A stretch of DNA of 54,389 nucleotides from Eshraghiella sp045124255 (GCA_045124255.1 JBGVLM010000060.1:1-54389); one strand, 5' to 3'; positions 9,499 to 17,782 are shown, counted from the first letter of the stretch. The notes: generated from the sequence alone by a model not told the origin. Numbers and translations: made by a program.

Positions 9499-10173
9499 AT
9501 GAATGGAATTAAAATAACTGAATTATTTAATCTTGATGAAACAATGGCAAAGGAGCTTCTTATGAATTATACATATCCATGGGAAGTGCTTCCTCACATC
9601 AGTGATTACATAATTCAGCTTGGAAATACACTTTCTGATAAAGAATATGACCGTATTGGAGAGAATGTATGGATTGCCAAATCCGCTACGGTAGCAGCAA
9701 GTGCTTCAATTACCGGTCCATGTATAATCGGGAAGAATGCAGAAGTAAGACATTGTGCATTTATTCGTGGAAATGCGATAGTTGGAGAGAATTCGGTTGT
9801 CGGAAATTCCACGGAGTTGAAAAATGTAATATTATTTAACCGGGTTCAGGTTCCGCACTATAACTATGTGGGTGATTCCATTCTCGGTTACAAATCCCAT
9901 ATGGGTGCAGGATCTATCACATCCAATGTGAAATCAGACAAAACACTTGTGGATGTAAAGTCAGGCAGTGAAGTAATTCATACGGGACTGAAGAAAATGG
10001 GTGCGATTTTAGGAGACTGTGTGGAGGTCGGTTGTGGTTCAATCCTCAATCCGGGTTCTGTCCTCGGCCCGAATACCAATATTTACCCTCTTTCCAGTGT
10101 TAGAGGATATGTTCCTTCCGGAAGCATATACAAGAAACAGGGAGAGATTATATCAAAGGAGGAAAATAGATAG
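9499..10173 (+). CDS. Left-handed beta-helix acyltransferase, GlmU-related, without uridylyltransferase domain
   Basis: A 224-residue protein. It has an N-terminal segment of about 65 residues (YPWEVLPHI) followed by hexapeptide repeats of the left-handed beta-helix type (for example ITGPCIIGKNAEVRHCAFIRG) from about residue 70 to 205. It resembles the acetyltransferase half of GlmU and lacks any nucleotidyltransferase domain. It starts 9 bp after glmS, which points to UDP-N-acetylglucosamine or related amino-sugar metabolism. In this bacterial group such proteins are often labelled UDP-N-acetylglucosamine pyrophosphorylase-related, a label its domain content does not support. The acceptor is unknown. 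Confidence 0.8.
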   Translation: MNGIKITELFNLDETMAKELLMNYTYPWEVLPHISDYIIQLGNTLSDKEYDRIGENVWIAKSATVAASASITGPCIIGKNAEVRHCAFIRGNAIVGENSVVGNSTELKNVILFNRVQVPHYNYVGDSILGYKSHMGAGSITSNVKSDKTLVDVKSGSEVIHTGLKKMGAILGDCVEVGCGSILNPGSVLGPNTNIYPLSSVRGYVPSGSIYKKQGEIISKEENR

Positions 10174-10174
10174 T

Positions 10175-11035
10175 ATGAGAGTTGCAGTTGTTACGGACAG
10201 TAATAGTGGAATTACAGCGCAGGAGGGCGAAGAAAGAGGCATTTATGTTATACCAATGCCGTTTTATATTAATGAAGAATTGTTTTATGAAGGTATTGAT
10301 TTAACTCAGGAGCAGTTTTATGAAAAACTGCAGGACGATTCAATTGATATCAAGACCTCAATGCCTATGGTTGGCGATGTCGTTGATTTATGGGATAAAA
10401 TCCTTGAAGAATACGACGAACTTGTATATATTCCGATGTCAAGCGGACTCAGCAGTTCATGTGAAACTGCCATTATGTTAGCTGAGGATTATAATGGAAG
10501 AGTTCAGGTTGTTAATAACCAAAGAATATCCGTTACACAGAAGCTTTCGGTTTTTGACGCAAAAAAAATGGCTGATGATGGAAAATCAGCACTTGAGATT
10601 AAGGAATATCTTGAGGCAACCAAATTTGATTCAACTATTTATATTATGGTTGGAACTTTGAAGTATCTTAAAAAGGGCGGAAGAGTTACGGCAGCAGCGG
10701 CAGCACTTGGTACTCTTCTTAAGATTAAACCTGTATTGCAGATTCTTGGTGAGAAGCTGGACGCTTTTGCCAAAGCACGTACCGTCAAGCAGGCGAAACA
10801 GATTATGATTGATTCAATTAATAAGGACATAGAGACCAGACTTCATTGCACTGCTGATGACTGTCATATTTCAATGGCATACACGGGAACACCGGAGGAA
10901 GGCCTTGAATTTAAGAAAGAGGTTCAGGAGTTATTTCCTAACCATGACATAATGATGGACCCTCTTTCACTCAGCGTATCCTGCCATATCGGACCGGGAG
11001 CAATTGCAATTACAGTAACTAAGAAAATGAAATAG
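10175..11035 (+). CDS. DegV family protein (fatty-acid-binding)
   Basis: A 286-residue DegV/FakB-type protein that binds a fatty acid and, with a FakA kinase, presents it for phosphorylation and phospholipid synthesis. Visible hallmarks are the N-terminal VVTDSNSGI, the SSGLSSSCETA fatty-acid-carboxylate loop near residue 90, and GTLKYLKKGGRV near 160. The ATG at 10175 is chosen because it follows AAAGGAGG at 10156-10163 and begins the family homology. The frame extends further upstream inside the preceding gene, but that part has no family match. It lies 1 bp after the stop of the acyltransferase gene, so it is probably translationally coupled. Confidence 0.92.
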   Translation: MRVAVVTDSNSGITAQEGEERGIYVIPMPFYINEELFYEGIDLTQEQFYEKLQDDSIDIKTSMPMVGDVVDLWDKILEEYDELVYIPMSSGLSSSCETAIMLAEDYNGRVQVVNNQRISVTQKLSVFDAKKMADDGKSALEIKEYLEATKFDSTIYIMVGTLKYLKKGGRVTAAAAALGTLLKIKPVLQILGEKLDAFAKARTVKQAKQIMIDSINKDIETRLHCTADDCHISMAYTGTPEEGLEFKKEVQELFPNHDIMMDPLSLSVSCHIGPGAIAITVTKKMK

Positions 11036-11040
11036 AAGTT

Positions 11041-11102
11041 ATAAAATAACTTATTAGCCGATGATGGTTTTGAAAATCCATTGTGTTAATAAGTTATTTT
11101 AT
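11041..11102 (+). repeat. Long AT-rich hairpin between the DegV and PAS genes
   Basis: A perfect 16-bp inverted repeat (arms 11041-11056 and 11087-11102) encloses a 30-nt loop. The loop contains a second possible stem of ATGG and TTTT pairing with AAAA and CCAT. There is no T-run after it, so it may be a processing or attenuation structure rather than a classical terminator. Confidence 0.7.
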
Positions 11103-11125
11103 ATTATCGTTAAAGGAGGATTACC

Positions 11126-11500
11126 ATGGAATTAACACAGTTTTTTAAAGGCCTGATTGATGCAGATAATTGTGCAATAGTCATATGTGATATCAATCAT
11201 CAGATTGTTTATATGAATCCTACAGCCTGCGAAAGATATGCCAAAAGAGGCGGTGCTTCTCTGGCAGGCAGGAATCTGCTTGACTGTCACAATGATAAAT
11301 CAAAGGAAATGATAATTAGGGTTCTTGAATGGTTTAAACAGAGCAAAGCCAATAACAGAATGTTTACTTATCATAATGAAGCGGAGAATAAGGATGTATA
11401 CATGATTGCACTCCGTGACGGACAAGGCAGCTTAATCGGCTATTATGAGAAGCATGAATACCGTAACAGGGAAGAGGGAGAAGTGTATTTGTTTGAATAA
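11126..11500 (+). CDS. Stand-alone PAS domain protein
   Basis: A 124-residue soluble protein made of one PAS fold. DADNCAIVICDINHQIVYMNPTA-like residues (about 13-35) form the first PAS strands, 'GRNLLDC' marks the middle helix, and 'GQGSLIGYYE' is the last beta-hairpin. There is no effector domain, signal peptide or membrane segment. PAS domains bind small ligands or cofactors or mediate dimerisation; the ligand here cannot be told. It has its own ribosome binding site (AAAGGAGG) and lies after the long hairpin, with a new promoter only downstream of it. It may be transcribed from the DegV unit. Confidence 0.78.
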   Translation: MELTQFFKGLIDADNCAIVICDINHQIVYMNPTACERYAKRGGASLAGRNLLDCHNDKSKEMIIRVLEWFKQSKANNRMFTYHNEAENKDVYMIALRDGQGSLIGYYEKHEYRNREEGEVYLFE

Positions 11501-11518
11501 AATCCTTACAAATTTTCA

Positions 11519-11547
11519 TTGTTTTTTCTTATTGGTTTGTGTATAAT
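11519..11547 (+). promoter_or_regulatory. Promoter before the Rpn-like pseudogene
   Basis: TTGTTT (11519-11524), a 17-bp spacer and TATAAT (11542-11547). The spacing and hexamers are the same as the glmS and leuB promoters in this window. The leader to the ATG at 11669 is about 115 nt and contains no gene. Confidence 0.6.
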
Positions 11548-11668
11548 GCATTTATTAGTAACTCTTATAGATTCTTTTTTCTATTTGTTTTATAGCAAAT
11601 TCATTATTCAAAGGCATTCGCCGGAATCTATCAGTTATGACATTACAAATCAATAAGGAGGAGTGCCT

Positions 11669-12449
11669 ATGAATAGTAAGGCAGATACAATTGAAAACGC
11701 AACGGGTAAGGTTGACTATACTCTCATTAACGATTATATGTTTCATATGGTCTTTCAGGAAAACCCGCGGGCATTAAAAGGACTTATATGTCCTGAATCC
11801 GATAATACCGGGGAAGTCGAATGAAGAAAAAACCTTTATCATGGATATCAGGGTAATACTTAATAATGATTCCATTCTCAATCTTGAAATGCAGGTGAGG
11901 GATGAAGGTAACTGGCAGGAGCGTTCGTTGAGCTATTTGTGCCGAAATTTTGATAATCTCAATAAAGGTTCTGATTATTCTGAAGTCAAAAAAGCAATAC
12001 ATATCGGATTTTTGAATTATACATTATTTCCCGACAACCCGGAATTTTGTGCAACATATATGCTACAAAACGTTAAAAACTATAATATATACACTAGAAA
12101 AATTTTACTCAAAGTGATAGAATTAAATCATGCAGAGCTTGCAACAGAAGAAGACAGGGCAAATGGACTAGACAAGTGGGTACAGTTATTTAATTCAACG
12201 ACATGGGAGGAATTGAGAATGTGTGCAGAGAATAGTGAAGCAATCAAATCAGCCGTGCAGGACATTTACAGGTATAATTCTGACTGGATGATAAGAGAAG
12301 AATGTATTGCCCGTGAGGAATATTATGCAAGGCAGAAGTATAAGGATAATAAGATTAAGGCATTAAGTGAACAATTAGAAGAACAGCATCAGGAGATTGC
12401 TGAATTGCGTGACCGTCTGTCACGATATGAGCGATTGAATGGGGATTAA
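11669..12449 (+). pseudogene. Rpn/PD-(D/E)XK nuclease family transposase-like gene, broken
   Basis: The reading frame starts at ATG 11669 behind AAGGAGGAG and encodes the family N-terminus (DYTLINDYMFHMVF, then KGLIC). It runs into a TGA at 11822-11824. The family sequence resumes in another frame from about 11796 (NPIIPGKS, then EEKTFIMDIRV) and continues to 12449, including the nuclease strand 'LNLEMQV' and a C-terminal coiled coil (EQLEEQHQEIAELRDRL). Compared with intact members as I know them, about 15 codons between KGLIC and NPI are missing, so a small out-of-frame deletion best explains the break. Such genes are multicopy, and intact copies are likely elsewhere in the genome. A downstream ATG at 11841 could start a truncated protein. 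Confidence 0.82.
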
Positions 12450-12484
12450 AGAAATTGTATGTCAATTCTGAAAAATACAATCAA

Positions 12485-13018
12485 TTATAATTCAACAACA
12501 GTCATATCGTGCTTTGTGGCAGGCAGGAATTTTTCAAAAACATCCTTTGTGGTCATTTTGATACTGCTTGTGTTAATGCATGGGTGACATGCGAAATACT
12601 CATTATCAAACAGGTCCTTATCAACCAGGAGGCGGACGCGGTTATCGTGGTCATTCATTAATCCCATGATACTGACTGAACCGGGTGTTATATCCATGAA
12701 TTCCAGAAGAAATTCCTCAGGAGCAAAGGAGAGCCTTGCAACTCCCAACTGCTTTGAGACAATTTTGGTCTGGAATTTTTTGTCTCCGGGCATTATAAGG
12801 AGATAAAAGTTAGTTTTCTGTGTATTACAGAGAAACAGATTTTTGCAGATTGTTGTATCAAGTACCTTTTCAACATCGGCACAGTCTTCAATCGTCATCG
12901 CCGGCTCATGGTCCACACGCTCGAATGGAATCTGCAAGCTGTCCAGTAAATCGTAAGTACGAATCTCTTTATCTAAACGACGTTCCTTGGTTATAGGGCG
13001 TCCCGTCCATAATTTCAT
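12485..13018 (-). CDS. ProX/PrdX-type prolyl-tRNA deacylase (YbaK-like fold)
   Basis: A 177-residue free-standing trans-editing protein of the YbaK/INS family. It hydrolyses misacylated tRNA, typically alanyl-tRNA-Pro, in the cytoplasm. Family features are visible: 'VDHEPAMTIED' near residue 37, 'KNLFLCN', 'LLIMPGDKKFQTK' and the 'PGSVSIMGLMND' segment near residue 112. It is transcribed opposite to its neighbours and converges on the broken Rpn gene. Its upstream region (13019-13106) is shared with the divergent GntR-type promoter and contains a short GTAATTTT/AAAATTAC hairpin at 13033-13051. The ribosome binding site is GGAGGA, on the - strand. Confidence 0.88.
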   Translation of the reverse strand: MKLWTGRPITKERRLDKEIRTYDLLDSLQIPFERVDHEPAMTIEDCADVEKVLDTTICKNLFLCNTQKTNFYLLIMPGDKKFQTKIVSKQLGVARLSFAPEEFLLEFMDITPGSVSIMGLMNDHDNRVRLLVDKDLFDNEYFACHPCINTSSIKMTTKDVFEKFLPATKHDMTVVEL

Positions 13019-13106
13019 ATTAAATATCCTCCGTAATTTTTTTAAAATTACATATTTACTCCGGAAAAGTATAACATAAGTGTTTGATTATATCTACAAA
13101 AACATA

Positions 13107-13135
13107 TTGACAGGTAAAAAAAATAGTAATATGAT
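13107..13135 (+). promoter_or_regulatory. Promoter of the YtrA-like ABC operon
   Basis: A near-consensus promoter: TTGACA (13107-13112), a 17-bp spacer and TATGAT (13130-13135). Transcription would begin near 13142, within the operator described next. Confidence 0.82.
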
Positions 13136-13137
13136 AA

Positions 13138-13169
13138 CTGTATCAGTTGAAGTGATACAGTTGATACAG
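13138..13169 (+). promoter_or_regulatory. Operator: CTGTATCA-N7-TGATACAG plus third half-site
   Basis: A perfect 8-bp inverted repeat (13138-13145 and 13153-13160), with a further TGATACAG copy at 13162-13169. It covers the predicted transcription start and lies upstream of a GntR-type repressor gene, so autoregulation by that repressor is the simplest reading. Confidence 0.8.
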
Positions 13170-13185
13170 AAAAGGAGCGTATGAA

Positions 13186-13569
13186 TTGATTAAAATAAAT
13201 GCTGTGGGAGATAAACCGCTATACGAACAGATAGTGGACAGTATTAAAAGTAATTATGTAAAGGGCTATCTCAAACCCGGGGACGAAATACCATCCGTCA
13301 GAAAGCTGGCAATGCAGCTTTCCGTTACGCCTAATACGGTTGCAAAGGCTTATCAGGAGCTTGAACGGGATAAGGTTATAGTTACCATACGAGGTAAGGG
13401 AACCTATATATCAGGTGAGTCGGATATCAGGATGAATGATGAGAGGCTGGAACAGATTAAAAAAGAGATAACTACCCAGATTGTTGAACTGACATGCATG
13501 GGAATGGAGAAGGAAGAAATAATCGGTCTGGTTAACGATATTTTAAAGGAAATTAAGGAGGAGCAATAA
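13186..13569 (+). CDS. GntR family repressor, YtrA subfamily
   Basis: A 127-residue DNA-binding repressor. Residues about 8-75 are a winged helix-turn-helix (PLYEQIVDSI, then IPSVRKLAMQL and NTVAKAYQELE), and the rest is a short helical dimerisation tail, as in YtrA. There is no large effector domain. The start is TTG at 13186, 8 bp after AAGGAG; the ATG five bases earlier is in another frame and stops at once. It is the first gene of an operon with an ABC ATPase, two membrane proteins and a lipoprotein, and shares its stop with the next start (1-base overlap). In Bacillus the analogous ytr operon responds to cell-wall antibiotics. A similar role here is inference. Confidence 0.93.
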   Translation: MIKINAVGDKPLYEQIVDSIKSNYVKGYLKPGDEIPSVRKLAMQLSVTPNTVAKAYQELERDKVIVTIRGKGTYISGESDIRMNDERLEQIKKEITTQIVELTCMGMEKEEIIGLVNDILKEIKEEQ

Positions 13570-14456
13570 TGTCTGTTGAAGTTAATAATGTTGTAATGAA
13601 TTATGGGAAATTTGAAGCAGTACAGGGAGTCAGCTTTAATGTACCGGAGGGAACAATACATGGTCTGATTGGAGAGAATGGTTCGGGAAAGACGACTTTA
13701 ATTAAATGTATTATGGGAATTTATAAGCCGGTTTCGGGAGAAGTTCTTGTTAATGGAGAAAATGTATATGAAAATCCCAAGGTTAAAGCGAAAATGGGTT
13801 ATGTTGCCGACAGCAACAAATATTTTCCAACATACAGGCTTGGCAAAATGGCAGAGTTTTTCAATGATGTTTATGAGAACTTCAGTATGAATAAGTTAAA
13901 AGAACTTAATCAGATTTTTAAACTTGATATGAACAAAAGAGTCAATGAGCTGTCAAAAGGACAGCAGATGAGATTTGCTTTTATGTTAAATATTGCAGCA
14001 AATACAGATATTCTGATAATGGATGAACCGACATCGGGAATTGACGCAGTTGCAAAGAAGGATATTTTTTCAATATTAATTAAAGAAGTTGAAGAAAGAA
14101 ATCTGACAGTAATTATATCTTCACATAATATTATGGAATTGGAAAGAATTTGCGATTCCGTTACCATGATAAAGGGCGGCAGGGTAATAAGCCATGACGG
14201 AATGGATGAGGTAATAAGCAATGTAAGAAAATTCAACTATGTATTTGCAGAAGGCGCACCCGAGGAGTTCCTGACACATCCTAAGCTTTTAACATATACG
14301 AATGTGGGTAATATCTATACAGTTATATACGAGGGAATAACGGATGAAGAGCTTGAAGAGAATAAGAAGCTTAATCCGTCATTCGTTGAGGAGTTAAGGG
14401 TTAACCTTGAGGAAGTTTTTGTGTATTCAAACGGAGGTGGCGTCAGTGAAAAATAG
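13569..14456 (+). CDS. ABC transporter ATP-binding protein (YtrB-like)
   Basis: A 295-residue ATPase subunit. Walker A is GENGSGKT at residues 35-42, the signature LSKGQQMR lies near 133, Walker B is ILIMDEP near 155, and the switch histidine is in IISSHN. A C-terminal extension of about 80 residues follows the nucleotide-binding domain. It is a single domain and must pair with the two membrane proteins that follow. Overlap with the repressor gene on one side and with the next gene on the other shows tight coupling. Substrate unknown; the operon logic suggests envelope stress or antimicrobial defence. Confidence 0.93.
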   Translation: MSVEVNNVVMNYGKFEAVQGVSFNVPEGTIHGLIGENGSGKTTLIKCIMGIYKPVSGEVLVNGENVYENPKVKAKMGYVADSNKYFPTYRLGKMAEFFNDVYENFSMNKLKELNQIFKLDMNKRVNELSKGQQMRFAFMLNIAANTDILIMDEPTSGIDAVAKKDIFSILIKEVEERNLTVIISSHNIMELERICDSVTMIKGGRVISHDGMDEVISNVRKFNYVFAEGAPEEFLTHPKLLTYTNVGNIYTVIYEGITDEELEENKKLNPSFVEELRVNLEEVFVYSNGGGVSEK

Positions 14457-15612
14457 TGTTCTGTATAAGGTGTATATGGGCAGACTGCTTCCTATGACCA
14501 TTCTTTTTTCAGTAATGCTCTATATAGTTATGTGCGACGAAATTGTATTGTACAAGAACGGTGAGACGCTTTTTCTGATTATAATGCTGGCAATAACAGC
14601 CGGAGTGCTTATGTTTCTGATAAGAAACCCTAAAGAGCATTGTTTTATAAATTCACTGCCCGTAACTAAAGCACAGCAATGGAACTGTATGTACATGGCA
14701 CTCTTAACAATGGTGGGAATTGTATATGCGGCATATATATTCATTACATATGTGCAGCTGCATGATGATGTGATAGTATTTCGTGAAATACTTATGTCGG
14801 GAATCGTAAAATGCGCTGCGGCAGTATTTGCCGTAACACTTGTTCTGTGGATTCTGGGACATACGGATTTTCATTTTCCGGTGAAACCGGTGGTATGTAC
14901 GGTGATGTTTGTGCTGGGAATGCCGGCACTTGGCAGCGCAATACAAAAGGCGTTTAACACGGGCGGCAATAATTTTGTGTATTCACTGAAAACCTACTGG
15001 TGGTTAATGACGGTACCTGTTAAGGCAATCAACGAAGAGGCTGCGGAATACGGGGAAAGCCGCTTTATGGGGTTTGATTTTAATGAAAAAATAACAGTGA
15101 CGGTGATTTATCTTGCTGTCATTATTGCACTGACAGTTATAATGGCCGTATGTGCAAAAGCAAATTATTCAAAACTGCCGCTTGAGAAAAATATGGAGAA
15201 GGGCTATGTAAAGAAATTCCCAAAAGTATTAGTTTTGATTTATGTATCATTAAGTATTATGGGGATGTTGTGCCTGGGTGTTAAGCTGATTGACAGGATA
15301 ACCCTGGAAACCAGAACAAGCGATGACTATTTCTATAATGAAGAAATTCCGCAAGAAGTTCATGAATATTCAGATGCCTCAGCGATTAGCGTATATAAAA
15401 ACGGCGGGCTTTACTATAAAGGAATTTTATATGAAAACTATCCTGAAAAATATTTGTTCAAATATGAAATATATGATGTGGATTTTCCAAAAGAATATTT
15501 GTATGTATTTATATTAAATATGATAATTTCACTGACGTTTGGAATTAGAGGAGCAGTAATTCCCCATAAAAATTTAAAAAGAAAGGGGCAACCGAATGAA
15601 AACCTTATTTAA
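14446..15612 (+). CDS. ABC-2-like membrane protein 1
   Basis: A 388-residue integral membrane protein with several hydrophobic helices (for example TILFSVMLYIVMC, then IIMLAITAGVLMFLI and a last one near the C-terminus, YVFILNMIISLTF). I place the start at GTG 14446 because GGAGGTGG stands 6 bp before and the first residues (KNSVLYKVYMG) resemble permease N-termini. The frame is open to 14407 but no better start is visible. It overlaps the ATPase gene by 11 bp and the next gene by 17 bp. Probably one half of a heterodimeric permease. A hydrophilic segment at about residues 285-330 is probably extracytoplasmic. Confidence 0.78.
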   Translation: MKNSVLYKVYMGRLLPMTILFSVMLYIVMCDEIVLYKNGETLFLIIMLAITAGVLMFLIRNPKEHCFINSLPVTKAQQWNCMYMALLTMVGIVYAAYIFITYVQLHDDVIVFREILMSGIVKCAAAVFAVTLVLWILGHTDFHFPVKPVVCTVMFVLGMPALGSAIQKAFNTGGNNFVYSLKTYWWLMTVPVKAINEEAAEYGESRFMGFDFNEKITVTVIYLAVIIALTVIMAVCAKANYSKLPLEKNMEKGYVKKFPKVLVLIYVSLSIMGMLCLGVKLIDRITLETRTSDDYFYNEEIPQEVHEYSDASAISVYKNGGLYYKGILYENYPEKYLFKYEIYDVDFPKEYLYVFILNMIISLTFGIRGAVIPHKNLKRKGQPNENLI

Positions 15613-16657
15613 ATACAAAATGAAAACCGTATTACCTGCATTTATAATCGGTGGAATAGTGTTGATTGCTGCTGCAATACTGTCTTTTGTGGATTGGATT
15701 GAAATTGAGCCTTATGTTATAACTTTTAAACCTTTTTTTATGGAAAGAATAACCAATAATCTGAAATGGTTATCCGTTGTATTAATACCTATTGCCGTAA
15801 GTATGGGAATTGTTCTGACACAGGAATACGGAGACAGGGATAAGGAGGATTTCTTTTCTTCTCTTCCATATACAAAAAAATTAAGATTTATGTCATGTAT
15901 TTTTCCGGGAGTTATTTTTTTTCTTGGTTTTGGAATTATATTGACAGCAGCAGTTATTATAAGTCATTCTTTGTCCTATGGTTATTTCAGTGAAATTAAT
16001 ATGATGTCGTCTGATTACGAAATAATAATGAAAATGGACAGCGCCGGAAATGCAGTTCTGTATGTTGCACAAATAATTTCTTCCATGCTTATGCTGTTTT
16101 TTATTGCCGTATTTGCAGGAATTGTCAGCAGAAATAAGCTTATTGCGGTACTTATAATTGCGGGAATATGTTTGTTTCCTGCGTATGTGCCGGCGGCGTT
16201 TAATAAAATGACACTCAGCTGTTTTGGAATAAAAATGCCCTTGTATGATGAAATTGTAAATTATTCAAGTCTTGCGGTATTACTTGAGGATTTAGAATAT
16301 TACCGTTTGGAAAATGAATTGTATATATATATGAATTATCCGGTAGAGAGGACCATTACTTCACTGACGGTAATTATTGTTTTGGGCATAATAAGCTATG
16401 TGCTGGCAGTAAAGGCTGACAGAATGTCGGGTAAAATCCTTATAAATAAAATATGTGAAAATATTTTTATTATCATTGCCGGCATATATGGTGCATGTGT
16501 TGTTCCGATGTTAAGAGATATGGAAGAATTTAAGCCCGGTGTGGTATTAGCAGGAATGATAGTTATTTTTATAATTATAGAAGCCGCACTGTATAAATTT
16601 GTTACCGGAAGAGGTAAATACACTTATCTTAATGCGGGAGGTGCAGATGAAAAATGA
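15596..16657 (+). CDS. ABC-2-like membrane protein 2
   Basis: A 353-residue integral membrane protein with about six hydrophobic stretches: residues 13-32 (PAFIIGGIVLIAAAIL), then around 60, 103, 155, 180 and 260-330. The N-terminus MKTLFKYKMK is the short basic cytoplasmic lead typical of ABC-2 permeases. 'DREDFFSSLPYTKK'-like residues near 90 match the usual ABC-2 cytoplasmic loop in which two-subunit permeases carry an LP-T-K motif. It overlaps its neighbours by 17 and 4 bp. The likely partner of the previous protein and the ATPase. Confidence 0.78.
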   Translation: MKTLFKYKMKTVLPAFIIGGIVLIAAAILSFVDWIEIEPYVITFKPFFMERITNNLKWLSVVLIPIAVSMGIVLTQEYGDRDKEDFFSSLPYTKKLRFMSCIFPGVIFFLGFGIILTAAVIISHSLSYGYFSEINMMSSDYEIIMKMDSAGNAVLYVAQIISSMLMLFFIAVFAGIVSRNKLIAVLIIAGICLFPAYVPAAFNKMTLSCFGIKMPLYDEIVNYSSLAVLLEDLEYYRLENELYIYMNYPVERTITSLTVIIVLGIISYVLAVKADRMSGKILINKICENIFIIIAGIYGACVVPMLRDMEEFKPGVVLAGMIVIFIIIEAALYKFVTGRGKYTYLNAGGADEK

Positions 16658-17712
16658 AAAGTAAAATAACGGCGTTTGCTTTGATAATGGTATTGTGTCT
16701 CAGCGGATGTACAAAAGAAAATGATTTTATGAGTCAGATTTCTGAGAAAAATAATCCGGGTATGGCCGTCTATACAAAACTTCCTGATGAAAATACGTCT
16801 TATGATGTTGTGCAAATCGGGGCGGATGTGTTTTACGGAGTATATGATGCTTTGAATAAAACTTCATTAAGTGAATATGTTCTGATGAATGAGAACAGCT
16901 ATGAGATTGACATGCAGATGTATATCATGGATTATATTGAGAAAAATCAAAGGGAAAGCATTGAGCTTGAAACCGAAGACAGAAGAAAAATGATTTTGGG
17001 GGATGAAGAATTCTGGACGGAATATCATTGGGTTGTAGAGGATGACATATTGTATCTTGAAAATTCAGCCGGTCAGATTATAAGTGATTTTGCTTTTATT
17101 TTCTTTTCTAAAAATGAGGAAATTAAAGAACAGCTGATTTCTGACGGGTATGAATCAGTATGTAAGATATATGAAAATATTGACGAAAAGATTATGGCAG
17201 AACTTGATGATAATATAATTCCTTCATATCATGGTCAACTGTATAATTGTGAAATTTCGTATTCCTTACATGTTAATTCGATTTCCATGACAGGTGTGGA
17301 AATTCCGGCCAAAGCAATGTATCTGGCAGATTACCACCAGAATGACAACTGGGCAATTGTTTATGGCGGAGTAAATCAAAGCTGTGAAAGTATTACCATG
17401 CTATATACGGTAAACGAGTTCTTTGATTATACAGAGGGTGAGTTTGAACAGTTTAATTTAAGGGCGGATATTATCGGTACGCAGGGAAAAATTAAAGAAT
17501 TGAAACTGACGTATGATAAAAATACTGATACGATTCCCCAATTATGCCGTCCTACATTGATTGAATGTATGAAACAGCTCGGCTGCAGTGACGGGGAGAT
17601 AACGGCGTTTTTAGAAGAAATACCAAAAGAAAGCGGAAATATTGATAAGCTTTTTTATACCGTTACTAAGATTGATAAAACAAATTACAGCATTAAGCTC
17701 TATCTAAAATAA
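16654..17712 (+). CDS. Lipoprotein of unknown function in the YtrA-like operon
   Basis: 352 residues with a lipoprotein signal (basic start, hydrophobic core, lipobox LSGC with cysteine near residue 19). The mature part is acidic and soluble, with no family I recognise. It overlaps the previous gene by 4 bp (ATGA). Because it closes an operon of repressor, ATPase and two membrane proteins, it may be an extracytoplasmic partner of the transporter, as an accessory lipoprotein is in some ytr-like operons. No terminator with a T-run follows directly; a hairpin region comes next. Confidence 0.75.
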   Translation: MKSKITAFALIMVLCLSGCTKENDFMSQISEKNNPGMAVYTKLPDENTSYDVVQIGADVFYGVYDALNKTSLSEYVLMNENSYEIDMQMYIMDYIEKNQRESIELETEDRRKMILGDEEFWTEYHWVVEDDILYLENSAGQIISDFAFIFFSKNEEIKEQLISDGYESVCKIYENIDEKIMAELDDNIIPSYHGQLYNCEISYSLHVNSISMTGVEIPAKAMYLADYHQNDNWAIVYGGVNQSCESITMLYTVNEFFDYTEGEFEQFNLRADIIGTQGKIKELKLTYDKNTDTIPQLCRPTLIECMKQLGCSDGEITAFLEEIPKESGNIDKLFYTVTKIDKTNYSIKLYLK

Positions 17713-17733
17713 ATATCCAAACAAAGGAATATC

Positions 17734-17776
17734 CCAACCTTCACGGAATATATTGAAAATATAGAGAGGTTGGAGG
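17734..17776 (+). promoter_or_regulatory. Hairpin that would cover the ribosome binding site of the TIGR04086 gene
   Basis: CCAACCT (17734-17740) can pair with AGGTTGG (17767-17773), and the right arm overlaps GGAGG at 17772-17776. Inside, TATATT and AATATA can form a second stem. Either a leftover terminator-like structure or a translational control element. Confidence 0.45.
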
Positions 17777-17782
17777 TAGCCT

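Noticed and set aside
10019..10174. N-terminal extension of the DegV protein to 10019
   Set aside because: The extension lies inside the acyltransferase gene in another frame, has no family match, and a strong ribosome binding site stands right before ATG 10175.
11057..11071. c-di-GMP riboswitch fragment (GCCGATGA resembles the 3' end of a GEMM aptamer)
   Set aside because: The rest of the conserved GEMM core is absent on both strands near the motif.
12454..12481. ATTGTAT/ATACAAT inverted repeat between the Rpn pseudogene and the deacylase gene
   Set aside because: Only 7 A-T-rich pairs with a 14-nt loop and no T-run; too weak to call a terminator.
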